Of a stretch of 64,000 nucleotides of DNA, positions 44,944 to 53,649 are shown piece after piece. Made by a program: the position numbers and the translations under genes. The notes below the pieces were generated by a model. It worked only from the letters and a program-made list of their open reading frames with translations. It was not told where the DNA came from and made no database searches. Source of the stretch: Paludicola sp. MB14-C6 (GTDB taxonomy: Bacteria; Bacillota; Clostridia; Oscillospirales; Ruminococcaceae); the NCBI RefSeq assembly GCF_030908625.1, contig NZ_CP133133.1:930001-994000 (forward strand), read 5' to 3'. Positions within the stretch are counted from its first letter, which is position 1; every line of letters begins with the position of its first letter.

Positions 44944-45099
44944 ATGAACAAAGTAAATGTTATTCATAAGAAGCACAAAAAAGAAGAAAATGATTCGTCA
45001 ATGATTAATAACGATGCATTATCAATATTAGCGATTTTAGTCAAGCTATCGCCTTTTGCTATTTTACTGGCTTTATTTCTTTTGTTCATATTAAAATAA
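44944..45099 (+). CDS. 51-residue membrane protein
   Basis: Not recognised. The frame from ATG 44944 (GGATGG seven bases upstream) encodes a basic N-terminus (MNKVNVIHKKHKKEE) and one C-terminal membrane helix (about 27-50). The charge pattern of hydrophilic basic head then helix looks like a real small membrane protein. A second one follows at 45183. Confidence 0.55.
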   Translation: MNKVNVIHKKHKKEENDSSMINNDALSILAILVKLSPFAILLALFLLFILK

Positions 45100-45182
45100 C
45101 AAAACATCCGTTTCTTATTATTGACTTATTTCTGTATTTCTTGTATGATAAAGATATTATTATGACAAGCGGAGGTCACATT

Positions 45183-45353
45183 ATGAAAAAAGAAACAGAA
45201 GTTGAAGTGCCAAAAAAACAAGCACCTATCATATCTTTGCTTCTTGGACTTGCTGTAGTTGCGACTACTGCGGCTTACCTAATCTATCGCTACACCAGTG
45301 AAAAAGCGTATCGCAAGAAATGGAAAGATTATGATGAATGTGGTCTTGCTTAA
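45183..45353 (+). CDS. 56-residue membrane protein
   Basis: Not recognised. ATG 45183 has GGAGGT with an 8-base gap. Charged N-terminus (MKKETEVEVPKKQ), one membrane helix (about 16-36, IISLLLGLAVVATTAAYLIY) and a basic then acidic tail (SEKAYRKKWKDYDECG). The strong ribosome site and clean topology make it a credible gene. Confidence 0.7.
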   Translation: MKKETEVEVPKKQAPIISLLLGLAVVATTAAYLIYRYTSEKAYRKKWKDYDECGLA

Positions 45354-45358
45354 ATAAG

Positions 45359-45387
45359 TTGACTACAACAGCTAAGTGTGGTATAAT
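45359..45387 (+). promoter_or_regulatory. Strong sigma-A promoter
   Basis: TTGACT (45359-45364), 17-bp spacer, TATAAT (45382-45387). Its -35 overlaps the end of the 56-residue gene. It drives a short transcript ending at the hairpin at 45428, or a leader for the helicase gene. Confidence 0.82.
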
Positions 45388-45393
45388 TAACTG

Positions 45394-45456
45394 TCACATT
45401 TACGAGTATTACGATATATAGTTAATGAACGAGGAGTGAATACCCTCGTTTTTTTG
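45394..45456 (+). ncRNA. Candidate small RNA or attenuated leader
   Basis: A consensus promoter and a perfect intrinsic terminator (AACGAGG / CCTCGTT at 45428-45434 and 45444-45450, then T-run) lie only about 60 nt apart, with no coding frame between. This fits a roughly 60-nt RNA. It could instead be an attenuator in a 340-nt leader of the DEAD-box helicase gene. Confidence 0.55.
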
Positions 45457-45732
45457 TTGTATCATCAATCTTTTTAAGATTAAAGCTTTGCATAAACTTT
45501 ATTCGTCTGCAAAAGCTATTCAAAGATGATATTCACCTGTTAGCTAAATAATAGGTATTTTGCGAAACCACCTATAGCATTTGTCATGCGGGTGATAATA
45601 TGGATGTTATGAAACACAATTGGTTTCACAATATTCATAGGAATGCTTGTTGCTGTGATACAATCGGCCTGTTATATTAACTTTATTTAGTATGAAACAG
45701 GAACACACGCAAAAGTATGGAAAGAGGTTATA
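45457..45732 (+). other. Gene-free leader region before the DEAD-box helicase
   Basis: 276 bp without a credible frame. It holds local inverted repeats (AGCTTTGCA / TGCAAAAGCT near 45491-45526; CCTGTT / AACAGG near 45669-45702). It may be part of a long 5' UTR. Confidence 0.4.
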
Positions 45733-47415
45733 ATGAACGAATTATCCTTTCAAGAATTAAATTTGACACAAGAAATGCAGCGCGCAATTGACGAAATGGG
45801 ATTTGAAACCGCAACAGGTATTCAATCTGAGGCAATTCCACTCATTCGAACAGGCGCCGACGTAATTGGGCGTTCACAAACAGGAACAGGAAAAACAGTA
45901 GCTTTTTCAATTCCTGCATTAGAAATGATTGATACAGTTGATAGCTTAAAAAACTCGCTTCAAGTATTGATTCTTTGCCCTACAAGAGAGCTTGCTCAAC
46001 AAGCTTGCGAAGAAATTCATAAACTAACAAAATATATGCATGGTATACGTGCAGTTGAAGTATATGGCGGCGTTCCAATGGACCGACAAATTGTACGTTT
46101 AAGAAAAGCGAACATTGTTATTGGTACTCCAGGACGTGTTATGGACCATATGCGTAGAAGAACGTTAAAACTAGATCATTTGAAAATGATTATTTTAGAT
46201 GAAGCAGACGAAATGCTAAGCATGGGATTTAAAGAGGATATTGAAACAATTCTACAAGACACTCCTGAGCAACGTCAAACCATTCTGTTTTCTGCAACTA
46301 TGCCACCTGCAATTTTAGCATTAACAAAACAATTTCAAACAGATCCTCAAATTGTAGAAATCAATAAAAAGCAAGTAACACTTAATAATATTGAGCAGTT
46401 ATACATTGATGCACCAATGGGCAGAAAAATGGATGCCTTAAACCTAATGCTTCGTTACTATGATCCAAAACTTGCAATGATTTTCTGTAATACAAAACGT
46501 ATGGTGGATGAAATTACAGAATATCTGAATAAGAACGGGTTTGCTGCAGAAGGCTTACATGGTGACATGAAGCAATCTCAACGTACTAAAGTTATGGATT
46601 CATTTAAATTTGGAAAAACTGCAATCCTTGTTGCTACAGATGTGGCGGCTCGTGGTATTGATGTAAACAATATTGATTACGTAATTAACTATGATATTCC
46701 GCAAAATACAGAATACTATGTTCATCGTATTGGAAGAACAGGTCGTGCCGGTAAATCTGGTATTGCTATTACTATCTGTAGTGGCCGTCGACAAGTGTAT
46801 ACATTACGAGACATTGCTCGTTCTGTAAAATCTGAAATCAAATTAGTTGATATTCCTTCTACTACCGACATTCATCAAAAGAGCTTATCTACAAATTTAT
46901 CTTTAGTTGAGCAAGAGTTAGAAAAAGAAATATCTGACGTATATGTTCAAATGGTGAATGACCTATTAGAAAAAGGACACACTTTACCTGAAATAGCTGC
47001 TGCTGCACTACAAATGCAATTTGACAATCAAATGGCTGAAATTGCTGAGATTAAATCAGCAAATAGAGGAAATACAAGAGATGTTGGCGGAAACTATGGC
47101 AAGATAGTCATAAACATCGGTAGAGATAGCCGTGTAGCTCCAAACCACATTGTTGCCGCTATTTCTGAACGTACTAACCTATCTGGAAATGAAATCGGTA
47201 AAATTGAAATCTTTGATGACAAAACGATTGTTTCTATCCCATCTTCACATATTGAAGAAGTTCTTGATGGAATGGTTGGCTGTAAAATTTGTGGCAAACC
47301 AACAGTATCTTCTTTAATGGAAGGTAAACCACGTTACCCTCGCAAAAATGGAAGCAACAATAACAGAGGCGGAAGAAAACCGGACTACAGAAAAAAGCCA
47401 AGATATAATAAATAA
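45733..47415 (+). CDS. DEAD-box RNA helicase with DbpA-type RNA-binding domain
   Basis: ATP-dependent RNA helicase, 560 residues. Q motif at about 5-30, Walker A SQTGTGKT (about 48-55), PTRELAQQ, LDEADEML (about 155), SATMPP, and VATDVAARGID and HRIGRTGRAGKSG in the second RecA domain. The C-terminal portion (about 455-530, GKIVINIGRDSRVAPNHIVA) is a DbpA-like RNA-binding domain, followed by a basic Gly/Asn/Arg-rich tail. Similar to CshA/DeaD proteins in ribosome assembly and mRNA turnover. AAGAGG precedes the ATG. Long upstream region may regulate it. Confidence 0.95.
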   Translation: MNELSFQELNLTQEMQRAIDEMGFETATGIQSEAIPLIRTGADVIGRSQTGTGKTVAFSIPALEMIDTVDSLKNSLQVLILCPTRELAQQACEEIHKLTKYMHGIRAVEVYGGVPMDRQIVRLRKANIVIGTPGRVMDHMRRRTLKLDHLKMIILDEADEMLSMGFKEDIETILQDTPEQRQTILFSATMPPAILALTKQFQTDPQIVEINKKQVTLNNIEQLYIDAPMGRKMDALNLMLRYYDPKLAMIFCNTKRMVDEITEYLNKNGFAAEGLHGDMKQSQRTKVMDSFKFGKTAILVATDVAARGIDVNNIDYVINYDIPQNTEYYVHRIGRTGRAGKSGIAITICSGRRQVYTLRDIARSVKSEIKLVDIPSTTDIHQKSLSTNLSLVEQELEKEISDVYVQMVNDLLEKGHTLPEIAAAALQMQFDNQMAEIAEIKSANRGNTRDVGGNYGKIVINIGRDSRVAPNHIVAAISERTNLSGNEIGKIEIFDDKTIVSIPSSHIEEVLDGMVGCKICGKPTVSSLMEGKPRYPRKNGSNNNRGGRKPDYRKKPRYNK

Positions 47416-47419
47416 TTTG

Positions 47420-47448
47420 AATAGCTTAACCCTAGAGGTTAAGCTATT
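47420..47448 (+). terminator. Hairpin after the helicase gene
   Basis: Perfect 12-bp stem AATAGCTTAACC / GGTTAAGCTATT, 5-base loop, but no clear T-run. Probably a weak terminator or processing site. Confidence 0.55.
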
Positions 47449-47532
47449 CGGCTTCTAGAAAAAGTCTCCTAAATCCATGCACTGCCCTAGCTCTTTCAGA
47501 CATGAAAAAGCAACCTCTATCGTAGAATATCA

Positions 47533-47843
47533 TTAAATTGTAATCAACTGGCATCGTTTTTCATACGGTGTCAGTTTTGTTTTCAGTTGAACACGTTCAT
47601 TATTGTAAAACCAAATGAAATCATCTATCAATCTATTTGCTTCTTCAAAAGAGTTAGGCTTATGTCTGTAAATACACTCCGTTTTAAGAATTGAAAAGAA
47701 TTTTTCTGCCATTGCGTTGTCATAACAGTTATCTCGTCTTGACATTGATGGCGTACACTACGTGATACGTTAAAAAGCAAGCACATTGTTTTGACTGGAT
47801 ATTATCCTTATGTCTATATATTGCTAAATACTTGACTTTAGGC
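47533..47843 (-). pseudogene. IS3-family transposase OrfB, internally deleted
   Basis: The C-terminal part reads MSRRDNCYDNAMAEKFFSIL then FIWFYNNERVQ and LTPYEKR, hallmarks of the rve-type integrase of IS3 elements; it contains the last catalytic glutamate region. The preceding roughly 95 bp translate to VKYLAIYRHKDN-like sequence, the start of OrfB. The catalytic core between is missing, so it cannot be active. Confidence 0.78.
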
Positions 47844-47844
47844 T

Positions 47845-48105
47845 TCACTTCCTTCCAGCGAGATGAAGAAAATCCCGCAACAATTCATTTTCCATTTTTA
47901 ATCGTCTTATTTCATATTCTTGTTCAGTGACAATGTGTATTTTTAACGTATTTTTTTGTGGCCTTCCTTTAGGATTTGCCAATATCTTTGCCTCTAAATT
48001 ACGTTCTTTTCTCCGCTCACTTTTTAGAAGATTGTATATTGGACGGTCTCCTTCTAAACCAAAATATTCTTTGATTTCCTTGTGTGCCATTCCTAGTTCT
48101 ATCAT
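47845..48105 (-). pseudogene. IS3-family OrfA, truncated 5'
   Basis: 86 residues from MIELGMAHKEIKEYFGLEGD to the helical end EIRRLKMENELLRDFLHLAG, the leucine-zipper region of IS3 OrfA. The first helix of the normal N-terminus is lost upstream behind stop codons. Confidence 0.7.
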
Positions 48106-48503
48106 TTCTTATCTGCTGATTTGTATTAAAATGATAATTCATTGAAACCAAATGTATCATTATAAATTTAATATATTATACTTATATTATTTTCAAAATT
48201 ATATTGACATTATATGTAAAAGTGTGATATTAATGTTATGTTAATTAATGTTACTAATATATAAAAGTATCAGCATCTTCACTTAATCTCGCCTTGATTT
48301 TCAATTTAAAGCATTCATTTTTCCTTCCACAACTTCTTATTTTGTTAATAGTCCATCTTATTTGCAAACGCATATTCTCATTCTAAAAATAAATTACATG
48401 GAGGTGAAATTTATTCGTTTCTTGATTTTATATTCAAGATTATTTTAACAGTTTAGAATGAAATATGTTTTTATATTGTCTTAATATGGAAAGGAGAAAT
48501 CAC
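48106..48503 (+). other. Upstream region of the chitinase gene
   Basis: About 400 bp, AT-rich, no gene. TTGACA at 48204-48209 with a weak -10 (TATTAA, 18 bp later) is the best promoter candidate. A long untranslated leader would follow. Confidence 0.4.
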
Positions 48504-51500
48504 ATGAAGAAAATCGTCAAAAAAATTTTAAGCATCTTTTTATCACTCCTTTTGGCAATAACCATAACACCAATTTCTGCTGTTTGGGCACAAAACGCCG
48601 ACAACGCAACAAAACCAACTACTCTACAGACTGCTGGACAGAAAAAACAAGTTATCGGCTACATCACACAATGGGATGCCTGGAAAGATTCAAAAGCGGG
48701 ATTACCTTCACAAGGCGCATTAACTCATCTAAATATTGACTATTCCAAATACACTATTTTAAATTACTCCTTCTTTGGAGTTGCAAATGATGGCTCTTTA
48801 CATAGCGGTGACTATAGGGATAAAAATATTTACAAACCGGAAGTGCAGCAACAACCTCAGCCACTATTATACACTGATATTTATAGCAGTTGGGATTTAT
48901 ATCTTTTATTTGGTGAACTCGATGCTGTAAACTACATCAGTGCTGATATCGTTACCAAAGCTAAAGCACAAGGCTTTGATGTAAAAGAAGGCTCTTCGAC
49001 ATGGTCGCACCCAGGTTGGGGCATCTATAATCAGTCATTGCCTTTACCTTTGAAAAAAAGTGGTGGCGCACCTGGATTACTAGAACTTGCAAAACAAAAT
49101 GGTGTTAAAGTGAATGCTTCAATCGGTGGATGGAGTATGTGCAAACATTTTCCTGAAGTTGCAGCAGATCCTATAAAACGTGCAAAATTCATTCAAGATT
49201 GCGTTCGTTTAATCAACATGGGGTTTGATGGAATTGATCTTGACTGGGAATATGTTGGACCATTTGACGGCATGAACTTTAGAGGAACCAGCGCTGATTA
49301 CAACAATTTTATTACGCTAATCAGAGAGATTCGTCAAGCAATCGGCTCAGATAAACTAATCACTTCTTGCTTTTCTGCTAACACAAACAAACTGAATAAT
49401 TTTAACTGGACTGAAATTGACCAATACATAAATTATTATAACTTTATGTCATATGATTTTAATGGCGGTTGGTCTAACAAAGCCGGTCATAATTCCCCTC
49501 TCTATACCTATAGCAATGCAGAAGAACCAACTTCTACTCTTAATGACTTATATCAATATTTATCAACCACTAATATTAATATGAGTAAAGTTACTATGGG
49601 TGTACCTTTTTATGGGCGTGGTGTTATCACGCAAGGTAATGCTGCTCTTAATGCACCAACTGTAAAACGAAGTGAATTCATTCAACCGGATGGTAATATT
49701 ACTACCTGTGTGGACTTTACTAACTGGCCTAAAGATGTGCTTGACGGTCAACCATCTTATTCCTACATAAAAAAAACAGTTTTAGCTCCCAATAGTGGTT
49801 GGACAGTGAACTGGGATAACGAAGCTAAAGTTCCTTACGCTACAAAAGGCAGCTACTTTTTGAGTTATGATGATGAAACATCTGTTGGCTATAAGGCGCA
49901 ATTCGCAAAAGATAAAAATTTAGCCGGCGTTATTATTTGGGATGTTTATCATGATTTGGAATTCGGAGGAACCGTTACGAATTACGGATCTAAGCTAAAA
50001 AAATGGTCTGATGTTAAATGCCCATTAGCTACCAAAGTAAACGAAGTACTGAATGGCTCCACTCAAACAGTTGCAACACCTATATTATCGCCAAACGGTG
50101 GTACATTTAATACTGCTCAAAATGTTACAATTTCTTGTGCTACTCCCAATGCCACTATTCGCTATACAACAGATGGTACTGAACCTACTGCAACTTCATC
50201 TGTTTATACAGCACCTATCAACGTAGCAAAAACAACAACTATAAAGGCAAAATCAATTGCTACTGGTATGTATGATTCACCAACTGCTTCTGCTACCTTT
50301 ACCATTAACACAACACCAATTGAAACAGTAGCAACACCTATATTCTCGCCAAGCGGAGGTACATTTAATACTGCTCAAAACGTTACAATTACCTGTGCTA
50401 CTGCTGGCGCTACTATCCGTTATACAACTAACGGTACAGAGCCAACGGCAACTTCTACTGCTTATACTAGTGCAATTAACGTATCAGCAACTACTACTAT
50501 AAAGGCAAAAGCAATTAAATCCGGTATGAATGATTCCACTACCGCTATAGCTTCATTTACTATCAGCATTACTCCTATTGAAACTGTTGCTACTCCAATA
50601 ATCTCACCAAATGGTGGTTCATTTAATACTGCTCAAAATGTTACAATTACCTGTGCTACTGCTGGCGCTACTATCCGTTATACAACTGACGGTACAGAGC
50701 CAACAGCGACATCTACTGCTTATACTAGTGCAATTAACGTATCAGCAACTACTACAGTAAAAGCCAAAGCATTCAAATCAGGTCTAACTGATTCCACTAC
50801 TGCTTCTGCTTCATTTACTATCAGCAATTCAAGCGGAACAGATAGCGGAAATCCTACCGGTGTTCCTGCCGTTCCATCTTTATCCCACAACAATTGGAAT
50901 AACAACGCATCATATGATATTACCTTTAATATATGGTGGGGCAATAATGCAACTGCTTATACTTTATTTGAAAATGATGTTGCAATTGAAACAGGTTCAT
51001 TAACGGCAAATTCTCCAAATTCACAGTCTTATACATGGCATTTTACAAACAAGTCAAAAGGAACCTATGCTTATAAAGTTGAGGTTTCTAACCACTTTGG
51101 AAAAACAACAAGCAATACAACTACATCAAATGTGATCAATGGCTCAGTAGGACCTATTGAAACAGTTACCACTCCTACATTCAATCCGCAAGGAGGCACT
51201 TATGCCAACAGTTTAAGTGTTTCTATCTCTTGCTCTACTTCTGGGGCTACTATCCGTTATACAACTGACGGTACAGAGCCAACAACAGCATCTGCTACTT
51301 ATACTAGTGCAATTAACGTATCAACAACTACTACAGTAAAAGCAAAGGCATTTAAATCCGGTATGAATGCCTCTTCTACTGCTTCTGTTACTTACACCAT
51401 TGGAACAACTCCAATTCAAACTGTTGCTACACCTACATTCTTTCCTACCGCCGGCACTTATTCATCCACTCAAAATGTAACAATTAACTGTGCTACTGCT

Positions 51501-53255
51501 GGCACTACAATTTGCTATACAATTGATGGTACTGAACCAACTGCAGCATCCACAGCATACACTAGTTCTATCAGTATATCAGCTACCACTAATTTAAAAG
51601 CAAAAGCATTTAAATCTGGTATGAATGCCTCTTCTACTGCTTCTGCAACTTACACAATCCAAAGCGGTACCTCAGTAAAACCATGGGCACCAAACACTGC
51701 ATATAAAACCGGCGACATTGTTTCTTACAACGGCAAATATTATCAATGTCGTCAACCTCATACTTCTATTCCTAGTTGGGAACCACCGAATGTACTTGCA
51801 CTATGGCTAGAGTATACCGGACCTGTGAATCCAGTAGAAACAGTTGCTACACCGATTTTCAATCCTATTGGAGGCACATTTACATCTGCTCAAAATGTAA
51901 CAATTACTTGCGAAACTGCCAATGCAATAATTCGATATACCACAAATGGAACCGAGCCCACTGTCACATCTACTATTTATTCAGCACCGATCAATGTAAC
52001 GAACACCACCACCATCAAAGCGAAAGCATTCAAATCAGGTATGAATGATTCTACTACAGCGACCGCTATATATACCATTAACACAATTCCAGTCAACACA
52101 GTAGCTAATCCTTCCTTTAACCCACAAGGTGGAACATACGCAGGGAGCCTAAACGTTACTATTTCTTGTGATACTGCTAATGCTACTATTTACTATACTA
52201 TAAACGGCGCTGAACCAACAACATCCTCATCAGTTTATAGTAACCCAATAACAATTAGCTCTACTACCACTTTAAAAGCAAAAGCAATAAAAACGGAAAT
52301 GAATGATTCCGCAATCACTACAGCAGTTTACACAATCAGCTCGACTCCGATTACAAATTTGCCGACTCATATTTTAACTGGTTATTGGCAAAATTTCGAC
52401 AATGGGGCAACATGCTTAAAGATTAGTGATGTTCCAACCACATATAACTTGATTGCTGTTGCATTTGCTGACGCTACATCTACTCCGGGAGCAGTAACCT
52501 TTAATTTAGATTCCACCTTATCATCCAGATTAGGGGGATATACTAAGCAAGCCTTTATTAACGATATTGCCGCCGCAAAAGCAAGGGGACAAAAAGTAAT
52601 ACTTTCCGTTGGTGGAGAAAGAGGAACAGTATCTGTTGCTGACGCAACTTCGGCTGCAAATTTTGCAAACAGTGTTTATGCATTAATGCAAGAATACGGA
52701 TTTGACGGTGTTGATATTGATTTAGAAAATGGAATTAACCCAACTTACATGGGCGCAGCTCTTCGACAACTATCTGTAAATGTCGGTCCTAGCTTAATCA
52801 TTGCTATGGCACCTCAAACAATTGATATGCAAAATACTAATATGGGCTATTTCAGACTTGCACTGGATATCAAAGATATTCTAACCGTTGTCAATACGCA
52901 ATACTATAATTCAGGCTCTATGCTTGGTCAAGATGGTAACGTATATAGCCAAGGCTCCGTTAATTTCTTAACTGCACTTGCAACTATTCAATTAGAAAAC
53001 GGACTTCGTCCGGATCAAATTGGTCTTGGCCTACCCGCTTCTCCTTCAGGAGCTGGTAGCGGTTATATTAACCCAACGATGGTAAACACCGCATTAAATT
53101 GCCTTGCAACAGGAACACCGGGAGGAAGCTATGTACCGCCAAGAACATATCCTTCTATCAGAGGTGCAATGACTTGGTCAATTAACTGGGATGCATCGAA
53201 CAACTATAATTTTGCAAACACAGTAAGGCCAACACTCAACGCATTGCCAAACTAG
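48504..53255 (+). CDS. Large secreted chitinase with two GH18 catalytic domains
   Basis: 1583 residues from ATG 48504 (AAAGGAG seven bases upstream). Signal peptide at about 1-30. The first GH18 domain (about 48-505) has DGIDLDWE with catalytic E249. Next come three CHB_HEX_C-type repeats (about 524-775), an Ig/fibronectin-like chitin-associated domain (783-881), two more repeats (886-1052), a CBM5/12-like chitin-binding domain (1058-1109, YKTGDIVSYNGKYYQC), two more repeats (1112-1279) and a second GH18 domain (1288-1583) with DGVDIDLE, catalytic E1408. It would attack chitin outside the cell. The two catalytic domains are of different GH18 types, perhaps working from different ends or sites. 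No sortase signal or anchor is seen, so probably released. Confidence 0.93.
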   Translation: MKKIVKKILSIFLSLLLAITITPISAVWAQNADNATKPTTLQTAGQKKQVIGYITQWDAWKDSKAGLPSQGALTHLNIDYSKYTILNYSFFGVANDGSLHSGDYRDKNIYKPEVQQQPQPLLYTDIYSSWDLYLLFGELDAVNYISADIVTKAKAQGFDVKEGSSTWSHPGWGIYNQSLPLPLKKSGGAPGLLELAKQNGVKVNASIGGWSMCKHFPEVAADPIKRAKFIQDCVRLINMGFDGIDLDWEYVGPFDGMNFRGTSADYNNFITLIREIRQAIGSDKLITSCFSANTNKLNNFNWTEIDQYINYYNFMSYDFNGGWSNKAGHNSPLYTYSNAEEPTSTLNDLYQYLSTTNINMSKVTMGVPFYGRGVITQGNAALNAPTVKRSEFIQPDGNITTCVDFTNWPKDVLDGQPSYSYIKKTVLAPNSGWTVNWDNEAKVPYATKGSYFLSYDDETSVGYKAQFAKDKNLAGVIIWDVYHDLEFGGTVTNYGSKLKKWSDVKCPLATKVNEVLNGSTQTVATPILSPNGGTFNTAQNVTISCATPNATIRYTTDGTEPTATSSVYTAPINVAKTTTIKAKSIATGMYDSPTASATFTINTTPIETVATPIFSPSGGTFNTAQNVTITCATAGATIRYTTNGTEPTATSTAYTSAINVSATTTIKAKAIKSGMNDSTTAIASFTISITPIETVATPIISPNGGSFNTAQNVTITCATAGATIRYTTDGTEPTATSTAYTSAINVSATTTVKAKAFKSGLTDSTTASASFTISNSSGTDSGNPTGVPAVPSLSHNNWNNNASYDITFNIWWGNNATAYTLFENDVAIETGSLTANSPNSQSYTWHFTNKSKGTYAYKVEVSNHFGKTTSNTTTSNVINGSVGPIETVTTPTFNPQGGTYANSLSVSISCSTSGATIRYTTDGTEPTTASATYTSAINVSTTTTVKAKAFKSGMNASSTASVTYTIGTTPIQTVATPTFFPTAGTYSSTQNVTINCATAGTTICYTIDGTEPTAASTAYTSSISISATTNLKAKAFKSGMNASSTASATYTIQSGTSVKPWAPNTAYKTGDIVSYNGKYYQCRQPHTSIPSWEPPNVLALWLEYTGPVNPVETVATPIFNPIGGTFTSAQNVTITCETANAIIRYTTNGTEPTVTSTIYSAPINVTNTTTIKAKAFKSGMNDSTTATAIYTINTIPVNTVANPSFNPQGGTYAGSLNVTISCDTANATIYYTINGAEPTTSSSVYSNPITISSTTTLKAKAIKTEMNDSAITTAVYTISSTPITNLPTHILTGYWQNFDNGATCLKISDVPTTYNLIAVAFADATSTPGAVTFNLDSTLSSRLGGYTKQAFINDIAAAKARGQKVILSVGGERGTVSVADATSAANFANSVYALMQEYGFDGVDIDLENGINPTYMGAALRQLSVNVGPSLIIAMAPQTIDMQNTNMGYFRLALDIKDILTVVNTQYYNSGSMLGQDGNVYSQGSVNFLTALATIQLENGLRPDQIGLGLPASPSGAGSGYINPTMVNTALNCLATGTPGGSYVPPRTYPSIRGAMTWSINWDASNNYNFANTVRPTLNALPN
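50090..52340 (+). repeat. Tandem repeats inside the chitinase gene
   Basis: Seven copies of an approximately 82-codon unit (starting near 50072, 50325, 50577, 51160, 51415, 51838, 52092), each with ATIRYTTDGTEPT-like and TIKAKA-like cores. Units 2 and 3 are nearly identical in DNA over about 110 bp (about 50390-50500 and 50645-50752), a sign of recent duplication. Confidence 0.85.
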
Positions 53256-53272
53256 ATTCAATAAAACATATT

Positions 53273-53306
53273 AAAGAGCGTTCACATAAATAGTGAACGC
53301 TCTTTT
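53273..53306 (+). terminator. Terminator after the chitinase gene
   Basis: Perfect 13-bp stem AAAGAGCGTTCAC / GTGAACGCTCTTT, 7-base loop, T-rich tail. Confidence 0.9.
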
Positions 53307-53389
53307 ATCATACTGTTACATTGTTACCGTTATATCCTTTTCAGCATATTATATAGTAATAAAACTAATAAAAGCTAGGAGGATAAAAA

Positions 53390-53569
53390 ATGCATTTTAA
53401 TAACACCATTTGTACAATCAATCAACTGCTTCAACTCTATTACTTAACAAGCTATGGCTGCTGTTGTTTTCCATTTCGGTGCGCTCCTTGCTGCTATTAT
53501 AATAATTGCAGTTGGAGTTGTAATAATAGAAACTGTTGTAATCGAACCTGCTGTAGAAGAGGAAGATAA
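53390..53569 (+). CDS. Candidate 59-residue cysteine-rich protein
   Basis: An optimal AGGAGG seven bases before ATG 53390 opens a frame with 14 cysteines in its last 36 residues, mostly in pairs (YGCCCFPFRC, APCCYYNNC, RNCCNRTCC). No known family. Another frame (53454-53603) covers the same DNA and also looks protein-like, so only one may be real. The ribosome site favours this one. Confidence 0.4.
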   Translation: MHFNNTICTINQLLQLYYLTSYGCCCFPFRCAPCCYYNNCSWSCNNRNCCNRTCCRRGR

Positions 53570-53603
53570 TAACGCAAAACAAAGCATAAAACACGCCCCC
53601 TAA
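53454..53603 (+). CDS. Candidate 49-residue membrane protein overlapping the cysteine-rich frame
   Basis: ATG 53454 opens a frame coding for one membrane helix (GALLAAIIIIAVGVVIIETV) and an acidic tail (EPAVEEEDNN). Codon usage is more typical of the genome than in the overlapping frame, but no ribosome site is visible, so translation would need coupling or frame change. Confidence 0.33.
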   Translation: MAAVVFHFGALLAAIIIIAVGVVIIETVVIEPAVEEEDNNAKQSIKHAP

Positions 53604-53632
53604 ATGAGAGAAAGAATTCATTTAGGGGGCGT
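53593..53632. terminator. Bidirectional terminator before the decarboxylase beta gene
   Basis: Perfect 15-bp stem ACGCCCCCTAAATGA (53593-53607) with 53618-53632, 10-base loop; reverse strand continues GTTTTAT. Convergent genes on both sides. Confidence 0.82.
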
Positions 53633-53649
53633 CACATTTGCTAATTTAA

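Larger units (their letters stand above)
47478..48105 (-). mobile_element. Decayed IS3-family insertion sequence
   Basis: Reverse-strand remnants of an IS3-type element: most of OrfA (48105-47845), the first 30 or so residues of OrfB (about 47843-47750), then the OrfB C-terminus (47745-47533) with about 170 residues of the middle deleted. A TGCACTGCCC at 47478, resembling IS3-group ends, may be the right inverted repeat; no matching left end is visible. Non-functional. Confidence 0.72.

Noticed and set aside
50072..52340. Regular repeats in a CRISPR-like spacing
   Set aside because: They are in-frame protein domain repeats of about 245 bp inside the chitinase, not short direct repeats with unique spacers.
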